DNA from: a virus
Length of the DNA: 64,000 bases
Reading direction: 5' to 3' (one strand)
Virus record (IMG/VR): IMGVR_UViG_3300025030_000050
Span: 49,350 to 113,349 of that record
Below, one piece after another: positions 1-7,617 of this stretch. The stretch's first letter is position 1. Each line of letters begins with the position of its first letter. The position numbers and the translations under genes were made by a program. The notes below the pieces were generated by a model. It saw only the letters and a list, made by a program, of their open reading frames with translations, had not been told where the DNA came from and ran no database searches.

Positions 1-4
1 AGGC

Positions 5-265
5 ATGATCAGAGTCTGTATTGGTAAAAATCCGGAGTGGTATAGTAATTTATGTTCTTCATATATTAGAAAATCAAAAAAGATAAAGAAACAAAGAACG
101 ATTATTAAAAGAAAAAATGTAATTGAATTGTTAGAACATATGATAAGAAATGGCTACAGCAAAAGTAAATATTGTGATTATTTGGTTAAAATTGCTACAG
201 ATAAGAAACAAGTTGAAGACCAGTACACATTAAATCAATTTGAACCATGGAATGATCAATTTTGA
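5..265 (+). CDS. Hypothetical basic protein, possibly 5'-truncated
   Basis: An 86-residue Lys/Arg-rich protein (KKIKKQ, IIKRK near residues 25-38) that I do not recognise. The ATG lies four bases from the window edge, so the true start could be upstream and no ribosome binding site can be judged. Its TGA overlaps the TTG start of the next gene (TTGA), which suggests translational coupling. Confidence 0.55.
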   Translation: MIRVCIGKNPEWYSNLCSSYIRKSKKIKKQRTIIKRKNVIELLEHMIRNGYSKSKYCDYLVKIATDKKQVEDQYTLNQFEPWNDQF

Positions 266-621
266 GGACAATTATAGCTGGATCAAGATCAATTGAAAGT
301 TATATAGAATTATTAAAAGCTATCTCTAAAATTGATTTTAAAATAACAGTTGTAATAAGTGGTGGAGCACATGGTGCAGACAAATTAGGCGAAAAATATG
401 CAAAAAGACACGGAATTCCATTAGAAATATATGAAGCCAATTGGGATAGATATGGTAAAGGAGCGGGGCATATCAGGAATTCTTTAATGGCTGATAAAGC
501 AGAAGCGTTGATTTGTTTATGGGATGGAAAGAGCAATGGCAGTGCTAATATGATTAAAAAAGCAAGGGTGAATAATTTAATTACTAAAGTTTTTATTAAA
601 GGAATGGAAGGGGAAAAATAA
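262..621 (+). CDS. SLOG-superfamily protein (DUF2493/YspA-like)
   Basis: 119 residues with the Rossmann-like SLOG pattern: N-terminal strand ending GSR (residues 7-9), the GGAHGAD motif near residue 34, and a GxGHIRNSLM segment near residue 68. This family binds nucleotides or nucleotide derivatives; phage members are common and their role is mostly unknown. The start is TTG, overlapping the upstream stop. The stop abuts the dUTPase start with no gap, so both are probably co-translated with nucleotide-metabolism genes. Confidence 0.75.
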   Translation: MRTIIAGSRSIESYIELLKAISKIDFKITVVISGGAHGADKLGEKYAKRHGIPLEIYEANWDRYGKGAGHIRNSLMADKAEALICLWDGKSNGSANMIKKARVNNLITKVFIKGMEGEK

Positions 622-1062
622 ATGACAGTGTGGGTCAATGTTTTGAGAGAAGACAAGAGTTTGCCAATGCCAGAATTTAATTATGAAGGAGACGCAGGTT
701 TTGACTTAAGAAGCGCAGAAGATGTTGTTATTTATCCAAATATGCCGTTACCTGCTAAGATCTCTACTGGAATGAGATTTAGTATCCCTCTAGGATATTG
801 CATGGAAGTTCATTCAAGAAGTGGATTAGCGGCTAAAAATCACTTGTTTGTAACCAATGGCCCTGGCATAATTGATAGTGTCTATACAGGCATTGTTTAC
901 GTATTATTAACTAATTTGGGCGAAGATCCTGTTCATATCAAACACGGTCAAAGGATTGCACAAGGCATTATTAAGAAATTGCCAGAAGTTATTTTTAAAG
1001 AAGTTGATACTATTAAAGAAACTAAAAGGGGTGATAAAGGATTCGGAAGTAGCGGTATTTAA
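622..1062 (+). CDS. dut: dUTP diphosphatase (trimeric dUTPase)
   Basis: 146 residues with all five motifs of the homotrimeric family: AGFDLRS (motif 1), RSGLA (2), GIIDSVYTG (3, with the catalytic Asp), GQRIAQ (4), and the C-terminal RGDKGFGSSG (5, P-loop-like arm). It hydrolyses dUTP to dUMP and pyrophosphate, keeping uracil out of phage DNA and feeding dTMP synthesis. It directly follows the SLOG gene and is followed by a terminator-like hairpin, then the ribonucleotide reductase. Length is typical and nothing is missing. Confidence 0.96.
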   Translation: MTVWVNVLREDKSLPMPEFNYEGDAGFDLRSAEDVVIYPNMPLPAKISTGMRFSIPLGYCMEVHSRSGLAAKNHLFVTNGPGIIDSVYTGIVYVLLTNLGEDPVHIKHGQRIAQGIIKKLPEVIFKEVDTIKETKRGDKGFGSSGI

Positions 1063-1090
1063 AATCTGGTATTAACAATTATCTTAGAAA

Positions 1091-1118
1091 GGCAAGGTAT
1101 GTACCTTGCCTTGTTTTG
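1091..1118 (+). terminator. Rho-independent terminator after dut
   Basis: The stem GGCAAGG / CCTTGCC (1091-1097 with 1104-1110) encloses TATGTA and is followed by TTGTTTTG. It sits between the dut stop and the strong AGGAGG ribosome binding site of the next gene, so it would end or attenuate the dut transcript. Confidence 0.7.
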
Positions 1119-1139
1119 TCTTAGGAGGTTTTTTATAAA

Positions 1140-3056
1140 ATGAATGATTTCCAGAAATATATCCATATTTCTAAATACGCTAGATATTTAGATAAAGAAA
1201 AAAGAAGAGAGACATGGGAAGAGACAGTCAGTCGATATGTCCAATTCTGGGAAAGAAAATATCCAGAATTAATTATGGGCGATTTTAAAACAGAGATGTT
1301 TAATGTCATTTATAATTTAGAATCAATGCCTTCTATGCGAGCATTAATGACATCAGGAAAGGCTTTAGAAAGAGACAATGCCTCTGGATACAATTGTACT
1401 GGTTGTGCTATAACAAACCCAAGGGTTTTTGACGAATTGTTTTACTTGCTTATGTGCGGCTGTGGCTGCGGATTTTCAGTCGAAAGACAATATATTGTAA
1501 AACTACCTGAAGTGCCAGAAGAATTTTTTAAAAGTGATACTATTATATCAGTAGCAGATTCAAAAATAGGATGGGCATCAGCGTTAAGAGAATTAATAAG
1601 TTTGCTTTATGCCGGTAAAATTCCTAAATGGGATTTATCTAAAATAAGGCCCGCTGGAGCAAGATTGAAAACATTTGGTGGAAGAGCAAGTGGTCCTGAT
1701 CCATTAAATTCATTATTTAATTTTGTTGTAAAAACATTTAAAAATGCTACTGGTCAAAGACTTAACAGTTTAGAATGCCACGACATTATGTGTAAAATTG
1801 CAGATACAGTTATTGTCGGTTCAGTAAGAAGGGCGGCGATGATTAGTTTCTCTAATCTATCAGATGATAGAATGAGAAGAGCAAAGAAAGGGGAATTTTG
1901 GTTAACTGCTCCTCAAAGATCATTAGCTAATAATTCTACAGCATATACAGAAAAACCAGATCTCGACGCTTTCTCAAAAGAATGGAGAAATCAATACATT
2001 TCTAAATCTGGAGAGAGGGGAATCGTAAATAAAATAGCTTTAAAGAAAAAAGCAGAATCTTGTGGAAGGGAATATGAAGGAGATTATATTTTAAATCCTT
2101 GCGCTGAAGCTATTTTAAGAGATTCAGGACAAATGTGTAACTTATCAGAAGTTGTTATAAGACCAGAGGATTCATTAGAAGAATTAAAAAGAAAAGTAAA
2201 ATGGGCGGCAATTTTAGGAACACTCCAGTCAACCTTAACCGATTTCCGTTATTTGAGAAAAATATGGAAAGATAATATAAAAGAAGAAAGATTACTTGGA
2301 ATTTCATTGACTGGCATTATGGACCATCCAGTAATGAGCGGAGAATGGGATAAATTCGATGATACTGTATGGGATCATTCAAGCTTTTGCGGTACATTTT
2401 CACTAAAAGAAGTCTTAGAAATATTAAAACAAACGGCAAGAGAAACGAATGAAATATGGGCAAATAAATTAGAAATAAACAAATCAAAACAATTGTCTTT
2501 AATAAAACCTAGCGGAACAGTTTCACAACTCGTTAATTGTTCTTCTGGAATACACCCTCGAATGTTCCCTTATTACATTAGAAGAGTCAGACAAGATAAA
2601 AAAGATCCATTGTCTAATCTCATGATTGACCAAGGTGTTCCATTTATAGAAGAACAGGATAAATATATTTTCTCTTTTTATATAAAATCACCAGAAAATG
2701 CTATAACTTCTGATAATGTAAATGCTTTAGATCAATTAGTATTATGGAAAATATATCGTAATTATTGGTGTGATGGGAATCCAAGTCAAACAATCTACTA
2801 TACAGATGACGAATATTTTGCTATAGCTGATTGGATATGGAAAAATTGGGATGAAATAGGAGGTCTTTCATTTTTTCCTAAAAATGATCATTGTTATGAA
2901 AATGCACCATACCAACAAATTACACAAAAAGAATATGAAAAGGCTATCTCAACCTTCCCAAAAATTGACTGGACTCAATTAATAAATTATGAAAAGGAAG
3001 ATTTAACAACCTCTAATCAAGAGTTCGCATGTAGTGGAGGAAGTTGCGAAATTTAG
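1140..3056 (+). CDS. nrdJ: Adenosylcobalamin-dependent ribonucleotide reductase (class II)
   Basis: 638 residues, shorter than the roughly 740-residue Lactobacillus enzyme it resembles. Visible: YNCTGC (Cys86/Cys89), GSVRRAAM, the finger-loop NPCAE with thiyl-radical Cys321 and Glu323, the partner Cys333 in MCNLSE, and a C-terminal CSGGSC (Cys631/Cys636) with the CxxxxC spacing of the redox tail. No small subunit or activase is nearby, as expected for a monomeric B12 enzyme. It makes deoxynucleotides from host ribonucleotides for phage replication, using host cobalamin. Start supported by AGGAGG at 1123-1128. The pairing with dut indicates a dNTP-supply module. Confidence 0.92.
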   Translation: MNDFQKYIHISKYARYLDKEKRRETWEETVSRYVQFWERKYPELIMGDFKTEMFNVIYNLESMPSMRALMTSGKALERDNASGYNCTGCAITNPRVFDELFYLLMCGCGCGFSVERQYIVKLPEVPEEFFKSDTIISVADSKIGWASALRELISLLYAGKIPKWDLSKIRPAGARLKTFGGRASGPDPLNSLFNFVVKTFKNATGQRLNSLECHDIMCKIADTVIVGSVRRAAMISFSNLSDDRMRRAKKGEFWLTAPQRSLANNSTAYTEKPDLDAFSKEWRNQYISKSGERGIVNKIALKKKAESCGREYEGDYILNPCAEAILRDSGQMCNLSEVVIRPEDSLEELKRKVKWAAILGTLQSTLTDFRYLRKIWKDNIKEERLLGISLTGIMDHPVMSGEWDKFDDTVWDHSSFCGTFSLKEVLEILKQTARETNEIWANKLEINKSKQLSLIKPSGTVSQLVNCSSGIHPRMFPYYIRRVRQDKKDPLSNLMIDQGVPFIEEQDKYIFSFYIKSPENAITSDNVNALDQLVLWKIYRNYWCDGNPSQTIYYTDDEYFAIADWIWKNWDEIGGLSFFPKNDHCYENAPYQQITQKEYEKAISTFPKIDWTQLINYEKEDLTTSNQEFACSGGSCEI

Positions 3057-3059
3057 TCC

Positions 3060-3088
3060 TTGCATTTATTTTGAAAACGTGGTATAAA
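3060..3088 (+). promoter_or_regulatory. Sigma-70-like promoter
   Basis: TTGCAT (3060-3065), a 17-base spacer, then TATAAA (3083-3088), immediately after the ribonucleotide reductase stop. It would drive the 3160-4585 group of small genes. Confidence 0.6.
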
Positions 3089-3159
3089 GATAGTTATGGA
3101 AACAAAAGTTAAAGAGTTGGTATAGAAATTAGACATCTATTAACAGCAAGAGGACAGAA

Positions 3160-3348
3160 ATGGCTGAGATTAAAATTGTTATTGATGAGAAAAAACTAAA
3201 GGAGCTTATTTCAGATCATCTTTACGATCTGTTTGGAAGCCTTACTTTTACTGAAGAAGAAATTAGTATAATGGTAAAATCTAAACAGAATTATAAAAGT
3301 GAGTGGGAGAAAGCAGATTTTAAAGCAGAAATAAATAAAAGTTTTTAA
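3160..3348 (+). CDS. Hypothetical small charged protein
   Basis: 62 residues, mostly Lys/Glu and predicted helical, with no recognisable domain. A GAGGAC ribosome binding site precedes the ATG. The next gene starts 3 bases after its stop, so the two are in one operon behind the promoter at 3060. Confidence 0.6.
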   Translation: MAEIKIVIDEKKLKELISDHLYDLFGSLTFTEEEISIMVKSKQNYKSEWEKADFKAEINKSF

Positions 3349-3350
3349 CC

Positions 3351-4013
3351 ATGACAAATCAAGAAATAACAATTTTAACCTCAGTTAAAACAATCTTAGA
3401 ATACTTGGATTCAAAATATGGTTTTAAACTAAACTCAGTAAGGTTTCACAAACTCATTAAATCACAAGGATTCCCCGTAACTAAAATTGGAATCAAGTAT
3501 GCGGCAAGAACTGATTTTATTGACAAGTGGATTGACGATTTATTTAACAATAAAATTATTGAAAATATTAGAAATAGATATGATTTAGTTAGAAAACCTG
3601 AAAGAAAAGGACCAAGTAAATTTATTGATAAGGTAAAATACAGATACCCTAAAAAGAGAGGTAGAAAAAAAACCTGGAAAGAAGAAATAGATACTAAAAG
3701 TTGGGAATTTTTTCTTAAGAAAATAGATTTGGTATTGCCATGGTATGATAATAAAAACCGAAACATGATTTATTCAAGTGCTAAGAAGCTGATCTTAAAT
3801 AAATGTTCAGTTACACTTATTGTGAATGTTATAGAGCAATGTATGTGGGCTTCGTATCGTGAAGCCCTTCATGCATATCAAAAAGAAGGCACACCTTTTC
3901 TTAATTTTAGAGAAAGAAAGAAATTTGGGAGCTGGAAAGAAAAAGTAAGGGGGAAATTAACAATTGGAGATAACGTCTCAATTAATAAAGAAGATAAACC
4001 AATTAAAGAATGA
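3351..4013 (+). CDS. Putative DNA-binding protein with HTH-like N-terminus
   Basis: 220 residues. The first ~65 look like a small helix-turn-helix/excisionase-like fold (SVKTILEYLDSKYG ... KIGIKYAARTDFIDKWI). A very basic linker with an AT-hook-like KKRGRKK follows near residue 105, then a helical C-terminal half. I infer DNA binding from these features, not from a named family. It lies between two small unknown genes and may regulate the nucleotide-metabolism arm or act in replication. Confidence 0.5.
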   Translation: MTNQEITILTSVKTILEYLDSKYGFKLNSVRFHKLIKSQGFPVTKIGIKYAARTDFIDKWIDDLFNNKIIENIRNRYDLVRKPERKGPSKFIDKVKYRYPKKRGRKKTWKEEIDTKSWEFFLKKIDLVLPWYDNKNRNMIYSSAKKLILNKCSVTLIVNVIEQCMWASYREALHAYQKEGTPFLNFRERKKFGSWKEKVRGKLTIGDNVSINKEDKPIKE

Positions 4014-4242
4014 CAATTACGTTCCTTTAAAATTACAGTTTAATGAAAGTACGTATATTAAAATTTTAGAGGAATGTAATTTTATAAAGAAAGAAAACGG
4101 AGAATATATTTGGTATTCTCCTAAATTAGTAGAAACGAGTTCTAACACACCTGGGGTCAATACATTTTTTGGCCTGCCATTTGTCATTGAAGACGAAGGT
4201 TTCGATTGGGCTATAGTTTCAGAGGAGAAAAGTAATGGATGA
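3964..4242 (+). CDS. Hypothetical protein, TTG start overlapping upstream gene
   Basis: 92 residues, unrecognised. The TTG start lies inside the end of the previous gene and is chosen because a purine-rich AAGGGGG sits about nine bases upstream; no in-frame ATG exists near the 5' end. The middle carries an alternating FNES...IWYSP strand-rich segment. Its stop overlaps the next ATG by eight bases. Confidence 0.5.
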   Translation: MEITSQLIKKINQLKNDNYVPLKLQFNESTYIKILEECNFIKKENGEYIWYSPKLVETSSNTPGVNTFFGLPFVIEDEGFDWAIVSEEKSNG

Positions 4243-4585
4243 AATAGATAAGTTGGGTATGAAAGCAAATCTAGTTAATGAAATTTGCGGATTAAATCAC
4301 GGCCATTGGGATTGTCCAGATCCACAAGCAGTTGATTATATTGTAGCACCATTTGGATATAAAGTCGGAGACATAGAATACATGCAAACACAAGAATTTG
4401 CTATTCCTGTTTGTAAGTGCTGTGCAGAAACATTATATAGCAATGACAAGGAGTGGATTCTGTACTATTGTATAAATTGTAATAGCTCGCAATGGATAAT
4501 TAGACAATTGATGGGCATTAACAGCCAAAGACCAATGGTTGAATGGCTTGACGAATGCCCCAAATGTAAGGCTCAGACTTTATAA
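4235..4585 (+). CDS. Zinc-ribbon protein
   Basis: 116 residues with several Cys pairs: VCKCC (about residue 61), YYCINC (about 81) and a C-terminal ECPKC, the layout of tandem zinc ribbons. DNA-binding or scaffolding is possible but no specific family is recognised. It is the last rightward gene here and converges, with 13 bases of overlap, on the leftward endolysin gene. Confidence 0.6.
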   Translation: MDEIDKLGMKANLVNEICGLNHGHWDCPDPQAVDYIVAPFGYKVGDIEYMQTQEFAIPVCKCCAETLYSNDKEWILYYCINCNSSQWIIRQLMGINSQRPMVEWLDECPKCKAQTL

Positions 4586-4833
4586 AATCTTACATTATCA
4601 ATCTGTTTGACGAAACTTGTTTTGGTCGCCCATTTAGGTGCGCTAATGCTAATATCGTAATAACTATTAGCATTAGCGACTTCGGTTATATCTTTTCCAA
4701 ACCAAGCCTTAGCTTTTACTCTATTCAAAATAACAGCAGCAATTCCTGTCTTAACTTCTTTACTTGCGCCTCTAGCTTCTCTCCAAATCATTAAAGCTAA
4801 AAATACAGTATCGGCTATTTTTAATAATTCCAT
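4573..4833 (-). CDS. Minimal SleB/CwlJ-type cell wall hydrolase (endolysin)
   Basis: 86 residues. The N-terminus IWREARGASKEVKTGIAAV followed by ILNRV is the signature of the Hydrolase_2 (SleB/CwlJ) family, with presumed catalytic Glu19. The C-terminus PKWATKT...FYKV matches the usual family end. The central QFSCW-like segment of typical members is absent, so the protein is internally short. It should cleave peptidoglycan at lysis. It forms a tight cluster with a 36-residue zinc peptide and a single-span membrane protein, a plausible lysis cassette at the distal end of the late operon. Whether the shortened enzyme is active is unknown. Confidence 0.75.
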   Translation of the reverse strand: MELLKIADTVFLALMIWREARGASKEVKTGIAAVILNRVKAKAWFGKDITEVANANSYYDISISAPKWATKTSFVKQIDNVRFYKV

Positions 4834-4836
4834 TTC

Positions 4837-4947
4837 TCACATTTGGCAATTTATACAAACGCAACCACAATAAATACATTTTTCTTTATTGCTGCCATTC
4901 TCAATTTCAAAAACCATACCACAATTTTTGCAAATATAAATTATCAT
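4837..4947 (-). CDS. 36-residue zinc-ribbon microprotein in lysis cassette
   Basis: Encodes MIIYICKNCGMVFEIE..., with Cys pairs CKNC, CIYC and CVCINC typical of a rubredoxin/zinc-ribbon knuckle. The ATG overlaps the TGA of the upstream gene (ATGA at 4944-4947), and the endolysin starts four bases after its stop, so it sits inside a coupled translation unit. Function unknown. Confidence 0.6.
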   Translation of the reverse strand: MIIYICKNCGMVFEIENGSNKEKCIYCGCVCINCQM

Positions 4948-5219
4948 TTTCTCCCATTTTCTCTCAATATAGAATCCATCATATCTGTTTCTAAACTTTT
5001 AATTCTAGCCGCATTATTTTTTATATCTGCTTCTGCCTTAACAATCGTCAAGTTTTCCATTGATATTGAATTACTCAAAACACCAAAACCAGTTTCCATT
5101 TTGTCAACTCTTTTAATTATATATCCCTGCATACCTACCATTATCACTACTGCGATTCCAATTACCCATTGAGTCACAGTAAAGCGTGTACAGGTTTCGA
5201 CATTACAGCTTTTCACCAT
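4944..5219 (-). CDS. Single-span membrane protein, candidate holin or spanin-like
   Basis: 91 residues: a short N-terminus, one hydrophobic helix (QWVIGIAVVIMVGMQGYII, about residues 17-35), then a charged helical tail predicted as coiled coil. The start at 5219 is preferred over 5225 because AAGGAG lies seven bases upstream of it. Gene order (this, zinc peptide, endolysin) suggests a holin or lysis-accessory role, which is inference from position and topology. Confidence 0.6.
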   Translation of the reverse strand: MVKSCNVETCTRFTVTQWVIGIAVVIMVGMQGYIIKRVDKMETGFGVLSNSISMENLTIVKAEADIKNNAARIKSLETDMMDSILRENGRK

Positions 5220-5325
5220 AGTCATTCTCCTTATATTCTATAAGAGACAAAGCTTCATATAAATAACATCTTTCCAAAACAAGATTTATCTCTTTTTTAT
5301 TTTCAACTATAAAATCATTATCCAT
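5203..5325 (-). CDS. Possible 40-residue peptide
   Basis: A short acidic ORF (starts MDNDFIVENKKE) between tailspike and membrane protein. Its 3' end carries the ribosome binding site of the next gene and overlaps it by 17 bases. No clear ribosome binding site of its own, so weak. Confidence 0.3.
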   Translation of the reverse strand: MDNDFIVENKKEINLVLERCYLYEALSLIEYKENDYGEKL

Positions 5326-5446
5326 AATTAATTCATATATTATCTGTTTTTAAATACCCTCTGCCATAAATTGTACAATTACCACAACTGACACATCTTT
5401 TTTTGTCTTTTGTGAATTTATACATTTACAATCCTTGGTTAAATTA

Positions 5447-7447
5447 TCACCACTCAGCAGCATAAATTGGGACATAGCCAAGTAAAACTCCACTTGAGTT
5501 ATAAATAGGCCAGGCTTTAGATGTTGCTCCTGATGGTGTGTTGGCATTACTAGTGGTATTCCCTACTCCCAATCCATCACCAGCTCCAAGAGACAAAACA
5601 TTAGCCGCTGTACGACTCAGAGTTACATCTACTGCTGTCGCTCCACCAGCACCAAAAGACATAACTCCATCGCCAGTTAAATTAAATGTAGGTTGAGCAT
5701 CTAAAGTTCCACCAGTAGATTGATGAACTCGAAGAACAATATTTGCCCCACCTCGGACTACTTGGATATAATCATTGTCCACAATTCTAATATAATTATC
5801 TTCATCAGCCATCCAGCCATTGTAATTATCAAAAAATTCAAAGATTGTAGTTGTTGAGTTATTAGTAATATTAGATGCTGTAACTGGACGAAAATCATTT
5901 GACATTTGACCACTTGTTATATATGTATAATAAGCAGTCGCGGCTATTGTTCCACCTTTAAGACCTCCGTCTTTACATCTTAAAAACTCCACATTGATAC
6001 AATTAGAAAGATCAAACGCTGGGATGCCTGCTTCAGTAGCAAATGAACTACGATCAAATAGAATACCTCTAGGAATTTCCCCACCTTCATTAGAAATTTT
6101 TAAACCTACTGCTCCGGCATCAGGAGATGGGTAGCCTATGCTTTCAATATGATGACGGACAAAGCTATAACGTCCACCTGCAGCAACATGAATCCCATGT
6201 AAACTATTAGCTTCGGTCACAACATCTATAAGCGTAACACCAAACGGACCACTGTTAACATCAGCTAAAGCTTCAGTTAAATTACCATCGAAATGGATGC
6301 CTACCTTCCCACCCCAATAAGCACCACCTTTAAAATTCATAGTAGTGCCATCAGCAACGTATGCCTGGTACTCTGTGTTGTCCCAACTATTCACGTTGTC
6401 TATTGAAGTTTCAAGACATCTTATCAGATAAAGGCCTGCATTAGTAAATCCAGTAACTTTAAGCTCTTTAATGGTCATACTCTGTGCAACACCGTAAAGA
6501 GCCAGCCCATTAGTCCCTGTCCCACCTCCATCAAGATACAAATTAGTAAACTCAAGTCCCCTGGTCCAGTTAGCAGGATGCTGAACCTGAGAGTAGGTAT
6601 TAAATATCGGAACAGCCGCAGTTGATACTAATTTCCCATTTCTGAAGATCCAATCTAGTCTAGGAGTAGAACCTGCTCCTGGGTCTGGTAAAGTGAGAAC
6701 TGTCCCTATTCCATATCCCAACACACCACTTGCAGAAAAATCAAATATCCGATTAGTTGAAGTTCCAACTGAATCAATCATAGACTGAAGTTCTGTACTA
6801 ACATCTGTGCCATCACCAATACCAACCCACCATCCAGCATATAAAACAGTATCGGGATAACCAGAAAAATCAGTCACTAAATTTGCCCCAATCCAATACT
6901 GCCCAGGAGAAGCAACAACCCCACCAGTTATAACTAATGTCTCGGTTCCGCCTCCAGCAGTACCATCAAAATAACCGCCTTCAGAAAGATTTAATATCCC
7001 ATTAACTGTTAATGTAACCCCATCTGCTAAAGTAGTTATACAACCCTTAACACCTCGTAAAGTCAGTGTTGTAGGGGAAGCCAGATCAGCACTAACTGTA
7101 TTATCTACATCAAGGGCTAAAATAGTTTCTGTTGCGCCGATATCGGTTAAAGCAGCGCTTAAACTGCCTGCATAATCAGCATATAAATATTTTATCCCTT
7201 CTTCTCCAACATTATGCAAATCCCACCATAAATTTCCGGGATTAGAATCGGGAATAATAACCCATGGGGAATTTTCAACAGCTCCAACACTCTCTTTCAA
7301 CAAATATTGTCTAGCTCTACCAGCAACATATGTTAAAGCGACATCGCCTGCCGCTAAACTAGCGCCGTCAATAGCGTCTAAATTACCTGTTCCCCCAGAC
7401 CAGGCACCTCCACCAATTAACCCCGTTGTTTTATAAAAAGTAGCCAT
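5447..7447 (-). CDS. Tailspike / tail fibre with predicted beta-helix
   Basis: 666 residues. The N-terminal ~40 residues (GGGAWSGGTGNLDAIDG) resemble a particle-binding head. A long Gly/Asp/Asn-rich middle with repeated short strands (LTLRGVKG, LTVNGILN, IHVAAGG) follows, as in right-handed beta-helix tailspikes. The C-terminus (VLLGYVPIYAAEW) looks like a small assembly cap. It probably binds or depolymerises a host surface polysaccharide; no catalytic triad can be assigned by eye. It lies at the distal tail-gene end and its ATG shares a base with the stop of the coiled-coil gene upstream. Confidence 0.75.
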   Translation of the reverse strand: MATFYKTTGLIGGGAWSGGTGNLDAIDGASLAAGDVALTYVAGRARQYLLKESVGAVENSPWVIIPDSNPGNLWWDLHNVGEEGIKYLYADYAGSLSAALTDIGATETILALDVDNTVSADLASPTTLTLRGVKGCITTLADGVTLTVNGILNLSEGGYFDGTAGGGTETLVITGGVVASPGQYWIGANLVTDFSGYPDTVLYAGWWVGIGDGTDVSTELQSMIDSVGTSTNRIFDFSASGVLGYGIGTVLTLPDPGAGSTPRLDWIFRNGKLVSTAAVPIFNTYSQVQHPANWTRGLEFTNLYLDGGGTGTNGLALYGVAQSMTIKELKVTGFTNAGLYLIRCLETSIDNVNSWDNTEYQAYVADGTTMNFKGGAYWGGKVGIHFDGNLTEALADVNSGPFGVTLIDVVTEANSLHGIHVAAGGRYSFVRHHIESIGYPSPDAGAVGLKISNEGGEIPRGILFDRSSFATEAGIPAFDLSNCINVEFLRCKDGGLKGGTIAATAYYTYITSGQMSNDFRPVTASNITNNSTTTIFEFFDNYNGWMADEDNYIRIVDNDYIQVVRGGANIVLRVHQSTGGTLDAQPTFNLTGDGVMSFGAGGATAVDVTLSRTAANVLSLGAGDGLGVGNTTSNANTPSGATSKAWPIYNSSGVLLGYVPIYAAEW

Positions 7448-7605
7448 TAATTACCCCCTAAGTCATTTTGAACGTTAGTTATGACCTTATTTTTCATTTC
7501 ATTAATTTGTGTTTTTAAAACCTGAATTTCTTCATTGGCAAGTCTTAAATTTATTGTCAATTCCCCTACGATTTGAAGAATTTTATTTAATTTATCTTGG
7601 TCCAT
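7447..7605 (-). CDS. Small coiled-coil protein
   Basis: 52 residues (MDQDKLNKILQIVGEL...), with a heptad-like run over residues 5-40. A GGAG ribosome binding site lies just upstream of ATG. The stop overlaps the tailspike start (TAATG), so the two are coupled. It could be a fibre chaperone or trimerisation factor; that is inference. Confidence 0.6.
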   Translation of the reverse strand: MDQDKLNKILQIVGELTINLRLANEEIQVLKTQINEMKNKVITNVQNDLGGN

Positions 7606-7617
7606 ATCTTCTCCCCA

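Noticed and set aside
300-656. 118-codon minus-strand ORF opposite the SLOG gene
   Set aside because: Shadow of a well-supported plus-strand gene, low-complexity hydrophobic translation.
5350-5463. 37-codon ORF after the tailspike
   Set aside because: Start lies in the tailspike end, no ribosome site, no neighbours that couple to it.
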